From positions 1,674,001 through 1,738,000 of the forward strand of contig OZ245032.1 of the NCBI GenBank assembly GCA_965224015.1: a stretch of DNA of 64,000 nucleotides. Reading direction: 5' to 3'. The notes under the pieces are model-generated. The model was not told where the DNA came from, did not search any database, and worked only from the letters and a program-made list of their open reading frames with translations. Below, piece after piece: positions 16,120-25,248 of the stretch. Source of the DNA: CBDCVD01 sp965224015 (GTDB lineage Bacteria; Pseudomonadota; Alphaproteobacteria; Rhizobiales; CBDCVD01). Position 1 is the stretch's first letter; each line of letters starts with the position of its first letter. Position numbers and translations under genes: made by a program.

Positions 16120-18309
16120 ATGGCAAAATGGCAAAGTACAATGGCAAGGCAGACAGTAACAGAGCCCTCTAAGGCCCCAGGCCGGGACGCGTCGGATTTA
16201 GCTTCGGTTGATTTTTTGGGCGGTGAGATGGGTGCTTTGGTGGCGCGGGCGAAGGCGCAAGGGGCGGTGAGCTATGAAGAGATCAACAGCGCCCTGCCCG
16301 CACAGACCATTAGTCCTGAGGCGATTGAAGAGCTGTTGACCCTTTTTGCGGATATGGGGGTTGCGGTTGTCGAGACGCGGGGGGAAGAGGCTGCCGGCGC
16401 CAAGGGCACCAAGGGCACAAAGGCGATGCAGGCCGACAAAGGCCCCCAAAGCCAGCAGGACGAGGACGACGAGGGGGACGAGAACGAGACGGGACCCGGC
16501 GGGGACCTTGTGGAGGCTGCGGCGGGTACGCTCACCAAGCCGCCCAAGTCGCGCGCGGTGGGGGAGCGGACCGATGATCCTGTGCGCATGTATTTGCGCG
16601 AGATGGGCAGTGTGGAACTGTTGTCGCGCGAGGGCGAGATTGCCATTGCCAAGCGCATTGAGGCGGGCCGCGGGGCGATGATCCAGGGGCTTTGCGAGAG
16701 CCCGTTGACATTTCAGGCGATCATTATCTGGCGCGATGAGCTGAACGATGGCAAGATCCTGCTGCGCGACATTATCGACCTTGATGCCACCTATACGGGC
16801 CCTGGGGCCAAGGGATCGGGAACCAAGGAGAAAGAGGGAGAGGATGCGGCAGAGGGTGCGGCAGAGGGTGCGGCAGAGGATGCGGGAGAAGACGAGGCCG
16901 CAGCCAGCCCCGCCAATGGCGCTCAGACCCAGGCTCAGGACGCGCCTGCGTCGCCCGCCACCGCGCCTGCTGAGGGAGAGAACAGCAATAGCGACGGCAA
17001 TCGTGATGACGTCGATAACGATGACGATGATTTTGACAACGGCCTGTCCCTGACGGCCATGGAGGCGGAACTCAAGCCCCGGGTTGTTGCGACCTTTGAC
17101 ACGATTGCCTCGGACTACAAGAAGCTGCGCCGGCTTCAGGACCAGCATGTGGAGCAGCAATTACAAAGCAAGAGCCTGAGCCCCTCTCAGGAGCGGCGCT
17201 TAAACAAGCTCAAGAGCGACATTATCGAGCAGGTCAAGAGCCTTTCGCTCAACCAGGGGCGCATTGAGGCGCTCGTTGAGCAGCTTTACATGATCAACAG
17301 GAACCTGATCCGCCTTGAGGGTCAATTGTTGCGCCTGGCGGAAGCGTTTGGGGTTGGCCGGGAGGATTTTCTTGAGGCCTATCGCGGCTGCGAGTTGGAC
17401 CCGAACTGGGTTGAGACGGTGGCGTTGCGCCCGGGGCCTGGATGGGAGGCGTTTGTGTCTCGCGAGGGGGCGGCGATCTGTGATCTGCGCGAGCAGATCC
17501 AGTCTTTGGCCTCAGCTGCGGGTCTTGATATTGGGGAGTTCCGCCGCATTGTACACACGGTGCAAAAGGGTGAGCGGGAAGCCGCGATTGCCAAGAAGGA
17601 GATGGTTGAGGCGAACCTGCGTCTGGTGATTTCCATTGCCAAGAAATACACCAACAGGGGTTTGCAGTTTCTCGATCTTATTCAGGAGGGCAACATTGGC
17701 CTGATGAAGGCGGTTGACAAGTTTGAGTACCGCCGCGGCTACAAGTTCTCGACCTACGCGACGTGGTGGATCCGCCAGGCGATCACCCGCTCGATTGCGG
17801 ATCAGGCGCGCACGATCCGCATACCGGTTCATATGATTGAGACGATCAACAAGATTGTGCGCACTTCGCGTCAGATGCTGCATGAGATCGGGCGCGAGCC
17901 GACCCCTGAGGAGTTGTCGGAAAAGCTGGTGATGCCTCTTGAGAAGGTGCGCAAGGTTCTCAAGATTGCCAAGGAGCCTGTGAGCCTGGAGATGCCCATT
18001 GGTGATGAAGAGGACAGCCATCTTGGGGACTTTATTGAGGACAAGAATGCAGTGCTGCCCATATCGGCGGCGATCCAGGCGAATTTGCGCGAGACGACGA
18101 CGCGGGTTCTGGCCTCGCTGACGCCGCGCGAGGAGCGGGTGTTGCGCATGCGTTTCGGCATTGGCATGAACACGGATCACACCCTGGAGGAGGTTGGCCA
18201 GCAGTTTTCGGTCACCCGCGAGCGCATTCGCCAGATTGAGGCGAAGGCCTTGCGCAAACTCAAACACCCCAGCCGCTCGCGTCGCCTGCGAAGCTTCCTG
18301 GACAGTTGA
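16120..18309 (+). CDS. rpoD: Primary sigma factor (sigma-70)
   Basis: The housekeeping sigma factor. Region 1.2 appears as DPVRMYLREMGSVELLSREGE. Region 2 includes NLRLVISIAKKYTNRGLQ and the -10-reading FSTYATWWIRQAITRSIADQ. Region 4.2, reading -35, ends with VTRERIRQIEAKALRKLK. At 729 residues it is long: a low-complexity Ala/Glu/Asp linker of about 80 residues (about 230-310, ending DDVDNDDDDFDNG) sits in the non-conserved region. It contains three near-perfect 12-bp units (GCGGCAGAGGGT) from 16848. ATG 16120 and ATG 16141 (MARQTV) are both possible starts; neither has a clear Shine-Dalgarno. Confidence 0.97.
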   Translation: MAKWQSTMARQTVTEPSKAPGRDASDLASVDFLGGEMGALVARAKAQGAVSYEEINSALPAQTISPEAIEELLTLFADMGVAVVETRGEEAAGAKGTKGTKAMQADKGPQSQQDEDDEGDENETGPGGDLVEAAAGTLTKPPKSRAVGERTDDPVRMYLREMGSVELLSREGEIAIAKRIEAGRGAMIQGLCESPLTFQAIIIWRDELNDGKILLRDIIDLDATYTGPGAKGSGTKEKEGEDAAEGAAEGAAEDAGEDEAAASPANGAQTQAQDAPASPATAPAEGENSNSDGNRDDVDNDDDDFDNGLSLTAMEAELKPRVVATFDTIASDYKKLRRLQDQHVEQQLQSKSLSPSQERRLNKLKSDIIEQVKSLSLNQGRIEALVEQLYMINRNLIRLEGQLLRLAEAFGVGREDFLEAYRGCELDPNWVETVALRPGPGWEAFVSREGAAICDLREQIQSLASAAGLDIGEFRRIVHTVQKGEREAAIAKKEMVEANLRLVISIAKKYTNRGLQFLDLIQEGNIGLMKAVDKFEYRRGYKFSTYATWWIRQAITRSIADQARTIRIPVHMIETINKIVRTSRQMLHEIGREPTPEELSEKLVMPLEKVRKVLKIAKEPVSLEMPIGDEEDSHLGDFIEDKNAVLPISAAIQANLRETTTRVLASLTPREERVLRMRFGIGMNTDHTLEEVGQQFSVTRERIRQIEAKALRKLKHPSRSRRLRSFLDS

Positions 18310-18493
18310 GCAGGGCCTAAAAGCCTGAAAGCCTGGAAATTCGGGGGCGGCCCCGGCCCCAGGCCTCACCCCAATCACCCCATCGCCGACCCCGAGCGGC
18401 ATCGAAATGCCACAAAACCACAGTATCGGCCCTGTAATAGCCCTTACCCCAACAAGGGCGCTTGTCGCAACAGCTGAACCGAAACAACAAGGT

Positions 18494-18533
18494 CTATAGC
18501 AAAATGCGTACAGCGAAACGCATACTTATCTAG
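18494..18533 (+). repeat. R5 element, short form
   Basis: CTATAGCAAAATGCGTACAG to CGCATACTTATCTAG, an imperfect 40-bp palindrome 30 bases before lptB. It is one of about nine R5 copies. Confidence 0.8.
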
Positions 18534-18564
18534 CCGTTTACCAAACCTTTGACGGGATCAAAAC

Positions 18565-19452
18565 ATGCAGCCCAAGGCCGCGCAATATGGAGATGGTAGT
18601 ACGCCGGATAAACGCCGTACCGCGCCCGCAAGGATGTTGGCCGATCGCCGCGGCGACAACCGGCACACAAAAGCCGACCCTGGCGCGCTTGGCTCGGGCA
18701 GGAGGGCACACAGCTCCAAGGGCAGTCTTGAAGACCGCCTTGTCGTTACCAGGCTGAAGAAGTCTTTTAAAGGACGCGCTGTCGTCGACGGTGCCTCTCT
18801 TTCTGTTGCCAAGGGAGAGGCGGTGGGGCTGCTTGGCCCCAATGGGGCCGGCAAGACGACAATCTTCTACATGATCATGGGCTTGATCGCACCGGACTCC
18901 GGCACCATTCGCCTGAACAATAACGAGATCACCCAGCTCCCCATGTATCAACGAGCTCGCCTTGGCATTGGCTATCTGCCCCAAGAGGCGTCTATTTTTC
19001 GCGGGCTAAACGTCGAACAGAATATCTACGCCGTCCTTGAGGTGAGCGAGCCGGATAAGCGAAAACGAAAAGACAGTCTCAACGCGCTTTTGGACGAATT
19101 TTCCATTACCCATTTGCGGGATGCGCCGGCGATCTCTCTTTCGGGAGGCGAGCGGCGGCGCGTGGAAATCGCCCGCGCCCTTGCCAGCAAACCCGCCTAT
19201 ATGCTTCTTGATGAGCCATTCGCCGGCGTTGATCCCATTGCCATCGGCGATATCCAGGCCCTCGTCAAGCACTTGACCGCACGCGGTATCGGCGTCCTCA
19301 TTACCGACCACAACGTGCGGGAAATCCTGGACCTCGTCGATCGCGCCTCCATCATCCATTCCGGCCAGGTGCTCATGAGCGGTACACCAAAGGAAATCGT
19401 TAATAATATTGATGTTCGCCGCCTGTATCTTGGTGATAGATTTACCCTCTAG
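18565..19452 (+). CDS. lptB: LptB, ATPase of the LPS export ABC transporter
   Basis: Cytoplasmic ATPase that powers LptFG to extract LPS from the inner membrane and pass it along the Lpt bridge. Walker A is GPNGAGKTT, the signature LSGGERRRVEIARAL, Walker B YMLLDEPFAGVDP, and the switch histidine ITDHNVRE. The 295 residues include an N-terminal extension of about 55 residues rich in Arg, Lys and Gly before the core begins at LVVTRLKKSF. Internal starts such as M24 are possible. lptA and lptC do not precede it here. It is followed by rpoN, hpf and ptsN in the alphaproteobacterial order. Confidence 0.93.
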   Translation: MQPKAAQYGDGSTPDKRRTAPARMLADRRGDNRHTKADPGALGSGRRAHSSKGSLEDRLVVTRLKKSFKGRAVVDGASLSVAKGEAVGLLGPNGAGKTTIFYMIMGLIAPDSGTIRLNNNEITQLPMYQRARLGIGYLPQEASIFRGLNVEQNIYAVLEVSEPDKRKRKDSLNALLDEFSITHLRDAPAISLSGGERRRVEIARALASKPAYMLLDEPFAGVDPIAIGDIQALVKHLTARGIGVLITDHNVREILDLVDRASIIHSGQVLMSGTPKEIVNNIDVRRLYLGDRFTL

Positions 19453-19465
19453 GGATAGGGTTGGC

Positions 19466-19504
19466 CTATAGCAAAATGGGTACAGCGAAACCCATGCTGA
19501 TCTA
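19466..19504 (+). repeat. R5 element, short form
   Basis: CTATAGCAAAATGGGTACAG to CCCATGCTGATCTA between lptB and rpoN. The 115 bases after it hold nothing recognisable except the rpoN leader. Confidence 0.75.
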
Positions 19505-19664
19505 ATCGCATTGATGCGCGGTCTGAGGATTCCTCTTGCCCATCGCATATCCGACTTTGCCGACGACATGGAAAAGAGCCTGGCGCAAAGTGATTTCGTT
19601 GGGGGGCCCTATAACCGGGGAAATGCTCGCACTTTGCCATAGAGCACATTAAAATGAACTGATT

Positions 19665-21248
19665 ATGGGGTTGTCCGTCAAACTCGAATTGCGTCAAAGC
19701 CAGACCCTGACGCTGACACCGCAGTTGATGCAGGCGATAAAGCTTCTACAACTGTCCAATCTGGAGCTCGCCCAGTTTGTTGAAGGGGAAATCGAACGCA
19801 ATCCGTTACTGGAACGCACCAGCGACGCCGCATCCTCGGATCATGAAGACACCGACCACGGCATAAACGCAACGAAATCGCCGGCGACGGCGCAAGCCGG
19901 ATCGAACGGAGCCACCGCCACGGACACCGAAGCCCCGCGCCAAGACTCGGCCGACATTGTCGTGGCCGATATGGCCGCCGACACCAGCCAACTGACCGCA
20001 AGCCTTGATAGCGAACGGGAGGACATCTTTCCTGAAGATGATCTTGCGATGGCGCGTATGAGCAGCGGGGTCTCCGCTGGTCCCATCGAAGCCGGTGCCC
20101 CTTTGTCCACCGCCCATGGGGCCTCCGACTCCAACCTGGAAGAATACGTCAGCAGCACGGTGACGCTGCGGGATCATCTGTGCGCTCAGGTCGGGGAAAC
20201 CCTGACAGACCCCACCGATCGGTTGATCGCATACCACATGATCGATTGCCTTGAAGACAGCGGATACCTTTACACCGATATCGCCGATATTGCTGACCGG
20301 CTCGGGACATCTAAAGACAAGATCGCGGACATTCTCTTTCACCTTCAGACCTTCGATCCTGCTGGAATTTTTGCCCGCGATCTCGCCGAATGCCTTGAAC
20401 TTCAGTTGCGCGCGCGGGGTCGGTTTGACCCGCTTATTGCCCGTGTTTTGCAAAATCTTGACCTGCTCGCAAAACACGATCTTGCCGGCCTCAAGCGTCT
20501 GTGCAAAATCAACGACGAGGACCTTGCGGACACGATCGCCGAAATCAGGTCCCTTAATCCCAAGCCGGGGCACGCCATCGGCGGCGATCCGGCACAACTG
20601 GCCATTCCCGATGTCTTTGTGCGTAAAGGTGCGGACGGTGCCTGGATGGTCGAGTTGAACGCGGATACCCTGCCGCGGGTTCTTGTCAACCGCGGCTATT
20701 ATCGCGATGTCGTCAAGGTCGCCGCCACCAAAGCCGACAAAACCTATCTCAGCGATTGCTACGAGAGCGCTAACTGGCTCGTGCGCAGTCTGGAACAGCG
20801 TGCGCGTACCATACTGCTCGTCGCCAGTGAAATCGTGCGTCAACAGGACGCATTTCTCGTCTACGGCGTACAACATCTTAAGCCGATGAATCTAAAGATG
20901 ATTGCCGAGGCGATTGATATGCACGAATCGACCATCAGCAGGGTCACCTCAAACAAATATATCGCTACCCCGCGGGGGATATTCGAGTTGAAATATTTCT
21001 TTACCTCGTCCATCGCCTCAGCCGACAGCCAATCGGCTCACTCATCCGAGGCTGTACGGCATCGCATAAAAATTCTGGTGGACAACGAAAAACCAAGCGC
21101 CATATTATCCGACAATGATATCGTCAAAATGCTAAAGAACGAGGGCATCGCCATTGCCCGGCGCACGGTAACCAAGTATCGCGAAGCCCTTGGCTTGCCG
21201 TCCTCGGTGGTGCGACGGCGTGAGAAAAGGCCTATTAAATCTGCGTAG
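19665..21248 (+). CDS. rpoN: RNA polymerase sigma-54 factor
   Basis: Alternative sigma factor needing AAA+ activators, typically for nitrogen-related genes. The N-terminus MGLSVKLELRQSQTLTLTPQ and MQAIKLLQLSNLEL is region I, where activators act. An acidic region II of about 130 residues follows. The core-binding part includes DPAGIFARDLAECL. The HTH contains MHESTISRVTSNKYI, and the RpoN box ARRTVTKYRE lies near the end. The 527 residues and arrangement are typical. ptsN two genes downstream is commonly linked to it. Confidence 0.97.
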   Translation: MGLSVKLELRQSQTLTLTPQLMQAIKLLQLSNLELAQFVEGEIERNPLLERTSDAASSDHEDTDHGINATKSPATAQAGSNGATATDTEAPRQDSADIVVADMAADTSQLTASLDSEREDIFPEDDLAMARMSSGVSAGPIEAGAPLSTAHGASDSNLEEYVSSTVTLRDHLCAQVGETLTDPTDRLIAYHMIDCLEDSGYLYTDIADIADRLGTSKDKIADILFHLQTFDPAGIFARDLAECLELQLRARGRFDPLIARVLQNLDLLAKHDLAGLKRLCKINDEDLADTIAEIRSLNPKPGHAIGGDPAQLAIPDVFVRKGADGAWMVELNADTLPRVLVNRGYYRDVVKVAATKADKTYLSDCYESANWLVRSLEQRARTILLVASEIVRQQDAFLVYGVQHLKPMNLKMIAEAIDMHESTISRVTSNKYIATPRGIFELKYFFTSSIASADSQSAHSSEAVRHRIKILVDNEKPSAILSDNDIVKMLKNEGIAIARRTVTKYREALGLPSSVVRRREKRPIKSA

Positions 21249-21280
21249 TCGCAAACGCGCTCCAGCGCAGGCCCTGCATA

Positions 21281-21383
21281 ATACCAAGGGTCCTTAACAA
21301 TGACTCATGAATTAGCGTCAAGCAAGTATGTTATCAAGACAGTACGCTAGTCGGCGTGTCTATAAAGCCAATACCGCTGGTAT
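21281..21383 (+). repeat. R1 element, full 103-bp copy
   Basis: ATACCAAGGGTCCTTAACAA to ACCGCTGGTAT, 32 bases after the rpoN stop and 44 before hpf. Reading into hpf from this element gives a spurious N-terminal extension. Confidence 0.92.
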
Positions 21384-21426
21384 AACGCCGCAACAGCGCC
21401 TTTTGTCAACTCACAAGGATTGTTTC

Positions 21427-22002
21427 ATGACATTGCGTATTTCAGGAAAAAATGTTGATATCGGAGAGACCCTGCGCCAACATGCACAGGATCGGATAGA
21501 GGATTTGATGGAGAAGTATTTTGATGGCGGCTATTCCGGTCACGCAACACTTGAGCGCGAGGGCAAAGGATTTCGTGCCGATTGTACCTTTCACCTTGAT
21601 TCCGGCATAACCTTGCAAAGTCATGGCTATGCCGCGGACGCCTACGCGTCATTTGATCAAGCCGCACAGCGTCTGGAAACAAGATTGCGCCGCTACAAAA
21701 GACGGTTGAAAGATCGCCACACAAAAAAGAACCCGGCCAAATCTCAACAGATCCCGTCATATGTCATCGCTTCTCCTGACGAGGAGGGTGACGAAATCAA
21801 AGATCTCAATCCGATCATTGTCGCCGAGCAGGTGGCGGAGTTAAAGTCAATGAGCGTGGGGGAAGCGGTAATGGAAATGGATTTGCTTGATGCCAATGTT
21901 GTGGTATTCATCAATGCCGCGCATGACAATCTGAATGTTGTCTATAGGCGCGCGGACGGGAATATCGGATGGATCGATCCCGGACTTTACAACGCTAACT
22001 AG
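21427..22002 (+). CDS. hpf: Ribosome hibernation promoting factor, long form
   Basis: Binds the 30S subunit and dimerises ribosomes in stationary phase. Residues 1-100 are the S30AE/YfiA fold (MTLRISGKNVDIGETLR, then SHGYAADAYASFDQAAQRLE and LKDRHTKKN). A linker leads to a C-terminal dimerisation domain (EQVAELKSMSVGEAVMEMD, then NVVVFINAAHDNLNVVYRR). The ATG at 21427 has AAGGA upstream. The longer frame from 21328 is translated R1 repeat and is rejected. The TAG stop is part of CTAGATCAGC, the end of an R5 element. Confidence 0.95.
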   Translation: MTLRISGKNVDIGETLRQHAQDRIEDLMEKYFDGGYSGHATLEREGKGFRADCTFHLDSGITLQSHGYAADAYASFDQAAQRLETRLRRYKRRLKDRHTKKNPAKSQQIPSYVIASPDEEGDEIKDLNPIIVAEQVAELKSMSVGEAVMEMDLLDANVVVFINAAHDNLNVVYRRADGNIGWIDPGLYNAN

Positions 22003-22064
22003 ATCAGCTTGGGTTTCGCTGTATCCATTTTGCCAGGGATAAAGCGAAACGCATGCCTGTCTAG
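21999..22064 (+). repeat. R5 element covering the hpf stop
   Basis: CTAGATCAGCTTGGGTTTCG to CGCATGCCTGTCTAG, flanked on both sides by CTAG, filling the hpf-ptsN gap almost completely. Confidence 0.82.
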
Positions 22065-22073
22065 GAACACACC

Positions 22074-22538
22074 ATGAACCTGCAAGACATACTTGATGCC
22101 GAGGCGATCACCGTTGACCTGCGGGCAACCAATCGAAAAGGCGTCCTCCAGGATTTGTCGCAAATCATGACCGACAAGACGACTCTCACAGAGCGAGAGA
22201 TTTTCGATACGCTGTTACAGCGGGAAAAGCTCGGCTCCACGGGCATTGGCCACGGGGTCGCGATCCCCCATGGCAAATTCGCCGAACTTGAGCACATTGT
22301 CTGCTGGTTTGCGCGCCTTTCCAACCCGATTGATTTTGAGGCCCCTGATAATCAGCCTGTTGATCTTGTGTTTGTTCTTTTAGCGCCTGAAACGGCGGGA
22401 GCCGACCATCTGAAGGCGCTGGCCAGCGTGGCACGAACGTTTCGTCAGGCTGCCACGATCTCCGCCTTGCACAATGCCGGTAACGCCAACGAAATCTATT
22501 CCATACTCACCGCCCCCGCCTCTTCCAACGCCGCATAG
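22074..22538 (+). CDS. ptsN: PTS IIA-like nitrogen regulatory protein
   Basis: Phosphoryl acceptor of the nitrogen PTS (PtsP-NPr-EIIANtr), regulating rather than transporting. Its 154 residues form a PTS EIIA type-2 domain with the phosphorylated histidine in STGIGHGVAIPHGK. LVFVLLAPETAGADHLKALA and FRQAATI follow. It is the last gene of lptB-rpoN-hpf-ptsN, separated from hpf by an R5 element that could alter readthrough. Confidence 0.95.
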   Translation: MNLQDILDAEAITVDLRATNRKGVLQDLSQIMTDKTTLTEREIFDTLLQREKLGSTGIGHGVAIPHGKFAELEHIVCWFARLSNPIDFEAPDNQPVDLVFVLLAPETAGADHLKALASVARTFRQAATISALHNAGNANEIYSILTAPASSNAA

Positions 22539-22888
22539 GACCCCCATCGTGAGCCTTTTTTGCAGACAATCGGTTGTGGCTTTTTGTAGAGCGCTTATGC
22601 CGACACCAGCGCCGGTGCGGGCGCGACGACGACGACGATTGGGCTTTCCCCCACCTTCATCTATCCACCCTGGCGGGTTTATCGTCGCCCCCTGTCATAG
22701 GCGTTGACTTTCACGATCAAGATCCCGCCGGTTGTCTCGTCAGTTTGCGAACGTCATCATCCGAAAACGTCTATTTACGACCAGACCCATCCGCTTTCCC
22801 TCCCAGTTACCCAGTTACGCGTACAACGGTAGCCTATGGGTAGCTAGAGCGGGTTACGGTGATGCCGGTTAATGGAAATGCCCATCTC
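22539..22888. other. Intergenic region with an R4 element
   Basis: The R4-like copy spans about 22763-22893 (AACGTCTATTTACGACC to GATGCCGGTTAATGGAAATG) and reaches the GNAT start. Frames in the region lack protein character. Nothing else is seen. Confidence 0.55.
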
Positions 22889-23428
22889 ATGTCTTTATCA
22901 AATTTTTCACCAGCGCCTTTCGTGCTCAAGGCCGAAGCCTTGAGCGATGCCGGCGCCATTGAGGCCCTTTATGACGAAACCTTTGGCCCGGGACGCTTTG
23001 TACTTGCGGCCTATCAGGTTCGTGCCGGTGTGCCTTGCGTTGATGCCCTGTCGATCGTTGCCCGGGACGCCGACAGGCTTGTGGCCTCAATCCGCTTTAC
23101 CTGTGTGCAAATCGGCGGCCAGATCGGCCTGTTGTTGGGACCCTTGGCGGTCTTGCCGGCCTTTCAGCGCCTTGGCATTGGAAAAGCCCTGGTTGGCGCC
23201 GGGATGGCGCGGGCCAGGGCGCTTGGATATGCCTATGTGCTGCTGGTTGGCGATGCGCCCTATTACGGGGCTTTTGGGTTTACGAAAATCCCATTGAAGA
23301 CAATTCTTATGCCCAGGCCCGTTGATCCCGAGCGCTTGCTGATCGCAATGCCAGGCCCCACGCCCAAAGACCCGCCGGCAGGCCCCGTGATCGCAATTGC
23401 GCCCCTGGCCCCAGATGCAATCGACTGA
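22889..23428 (+). CDS. GNAT-family N-acetyltransferase
   Basis: A 179-residue acetyl-CoA-dependent acyltransferase of unknown substrate. The central strand and pyrophosphate loop are visible: LGPLAVLPAFQRLGIGKAL (Q/R-x-x-G-x-G type), then LGYAYVLLVGDAPYYGAFGF, as in the YhbS-like group. The C-terminus is Pro-rich. I start at ATG 22889 (MSLSNF) because the upstream ATG at 22859 lies within the R4 repeat. The TGA stop overlaps the first base of a partial R1 end (ATACCAACGGTATTGGC). Confidence 0.85.
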   Translation: MSLSNFSPAPFVLKAEALSDAGAIEALYDETFGPGRFVLAAYQVRAGVPCVDALSIVARDADRLVASIRFTCVQIGGQIGLLLGPLAVLPAFQRLGIGKALVGAGMARARALGYAYVLLVGDAPYYGAFGFTKIPLKTILMPRPVDPERLLIAMPGPTPKDPPAGPVIAIAPLAPDAID

Positions 23429-23450
23429 TACCAACGGTATTGGCTTTTCG
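23428..23450 (-). repeat. R1 end fragment
   Basis: ATACCAACGGTATTGGCTTT matches the outer 20 bases of R1 only, directly at the GNAT stop codon. Confidence 0.7.
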
Positions 23451-23550
23451 TACCCACTCCCCTCCCGACCCCCGGCTCAAAGCCCCTTGATTTTGATGGA
23501 GAGGCTTACATGCAGTGATTCGGCAAGGGGCAAGATTGGTCGTCCAAAGC

Positions 23551-23582
23551 AAAAGGCCCCGGGGAAAACCCGCGGGGCCTTG
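23551..23582 (-). terminator. Rho-independent terminator of the porin
   Basis: On the minus strand AAGGCCCCGCGGGTTTTCCC, then CGGGGCCTTTTGC. It is nearly the same sequence as the terminator at 556-587, so gene and terminator were duplicated together. Confidence 0.85.
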
Positions 23583-23637
23583 AGACGTTTTGGTGCGCCA
23601 TGATGGCGTAAGCCACCAAAGCTCAAGTCACGGACAT

Positions 23638-25248
23638 TTAGAAGTCACGCTCGACCCGCAGGCGGACAGAGATATCCGTGACCTTGCGCTCAAAGTTTGT
23701 GGCGTAGACGTGTTCACCGGTAGCAGCTACACCCGTTGTGCCTTCTTCTACGGGGGCGCGGCCGGCGGTGTATTTGGCGTGGTCATAGGCGGCCCCGAGG
23801 CTGATGCCGAAATCGGGAACCGGAGACCATTTCACCGACGCGGCAATGGCATAGGCCCTGACCCCAAGATCCGCGTAGAGGGCGTCATTGATGTCATTAT
23901 CCGCATCCAGATAACCGCCGGCAACGTTGAGCATCAACTGATCCGTAAACGGCATATCGAGCCCTGCGCTCAGGGACCACCCCTTGGTCTTGTGCACGTT
24001 GCCGGCATTGTCGATGGTCACGTCGGGCATGCCGGAACCGGCGACAGCGCCCATGCCGATGCCGTTGCCAAAGCCCGAGCCCCAGGAACCGGCGATGTTG
24101 AAAACACCTCCGGACATGACAGGCACGTTAATGGCGGCCCCAGCAGTGATGGCATAGCCGGAATAGGCCTTCCACGGGCCGACTGGAACCGCGGGGGCAC
24201 CGCCGCCAGTAGCACTCATTGCGTCCAGCCTGGCCTCGGCGCGGTGGTAGATGCCGGCCAATTTGGCGCGACCCCAGGCCTGCTCAATCTGGAAGGCAGC
24301 CACCACATCGGGCATGTTCTTGTCCCGAATTTCACCGCCGCGTATGCTGTTTCTAAAGTTGTTAGCGGCGATAGCACCTGTTGCTCCTGGTGTTGCAATC
24401 GACCCCATGGAGAAGGTCACTTCACCGTCGCGGCTCGAAATGGACTGGTCTTCAATGGCGAGCGTCGCGGTGATGCCATTGCCGGCAGCAAAGGTATAGG
24501 CCAGCATATGGGTGTCCCAGGCCCCGTCGAAAGCCTTGCCGTTGACGGTGTCGTCAACGTCATCAAAGGCAAAGTTGCTGGTGTTCCAGCCGGCGGTCAG
24601 CCCCGCGAACTGCACATAGGCCTTGTCGACGATGGCGTCGCCGCCACCGGTGCCCTGGAAGCGGCCAAAAGCGCGCAGCACCCCCCATTCGGTCATGGAC
24701 TGCACGTCCAGGTTAAAGCGGAACCGGCTTCCCCACACCAGGTCGGCGCGCTCGTCGTCGAGGTTTGAGGTCGTAAGCGCCAGGACGCTGGCATCGGCGG
24801 CTGCGGTAAAATTAGCAGGATGCGTGATCGTGCCCACATTTCTTGTCAATACCCTCAACGTATTCACGTCGTTGGCGGCAGGAGTAGCAACCCCAACGCG
24901 GGTTCTTTCATTATCCGCAAGGACAATAGCCCCCCCAAGGCCAAAGGCATCATTATCAGTTGCCGTTGCCACGCCTGGTGCGTTAGCCGGTGCGATACGG
25001 TCCGTAGCTCCAAGGCCAGAGATCGACGCGCGGTCCTTGGTTTTGGTGTGGTAGGTGTAATCGGCGCGGATTTCGCCGCTGATCCTGATGCAATTGTTGG
25101 TCCCAGGCACCGCCCAGAAGCCGGCCCCAAAGGCATCACAAACGGCAACCGCCGGCTCGTCAAGAGGCGGATCCGCTGCCTGGGTTCCCACGGCCATGAT
25201 GGAGACAGCCGCCGCCGAGCCCATGAGTAACATTGTAAATTTCTTCAT
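23638..25248 (-). CDS. Porin (Porin_2 family), complete
   Basis: An outer-membrane porin of 536 residues. The signal peptide MKKFTMLLMGSAAAVSIMAV ends at TQAA. A conserved mature start follows with VCDAFGAGFWAVPGTNNCI, including the cysteine pair, then RISGEIRADYTY, as in rhizobial and Brucella porins. Many alternating strands follow, and the end is RLRVERDF. ATG 25248 has GGAGGTC 4-5 bases upstream; an in-frame ATG at 25308 is less likely. It is a paralogue of the partial porin at 1-476. Confidence 0.93.
   Translation of the reverse strand: MKKFTMLLMGSAAAVSIMAVGTQAADPPLDEPAVAVCDAFGAGFWAVPGTNNCIRISGEIRADYTYHTKTKDRASISGLGATDRIAPANAPGVATATDNDAFGLGGAIVLADNERTRVGVATPAANDVNTLRVLTRNVGTITHPANFTAAADASVLALTTSNLDDERADLVWGSRFRFNLDVQSMTEWGVLRAFGRFQGTGGGDAIVDKAYVQFAGLTAGWNTSNFAFDDVDDTVNGKAFDGAWDTHMLAYTFAAGNGITATLAIEDQSISSRDGEVTFSMGSIATPGATGAIAANNFRNSIRGGEIRDKNMPDVVAAFQIEQAWGRAKLAGIYHRAEARLDAMSATGGGAPAVPVGPWKAYSGYAITAGAAINVPVMSGGVFNIAGSWGSGFGNGIGMGAVAGSGMPDVTIDNAGNVHKTKGWSLSAGLDMPFTDQLMLNVAGGYLDADNDINDALYADLGVRAYAIAASVKWSPVPDFGISLGAAYDHAKYTAGRAPVEEGTTGVAATGEHVYATNFERKVTDISVRLRVERDF

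Noticed and set aside
21328..21426. N-terminal extension of hpf beginning MLSRQYASRRVYKANTAGI
   Set aside because: It is R1 repeat sequence; the family start at 21427 has its own AAGGA.
22574..22843. 89-codon frame with DDDDDW after ptsN
   Set aside because: Overlaps the R4 repeat, has no ribosome binding site and no family resemblance.
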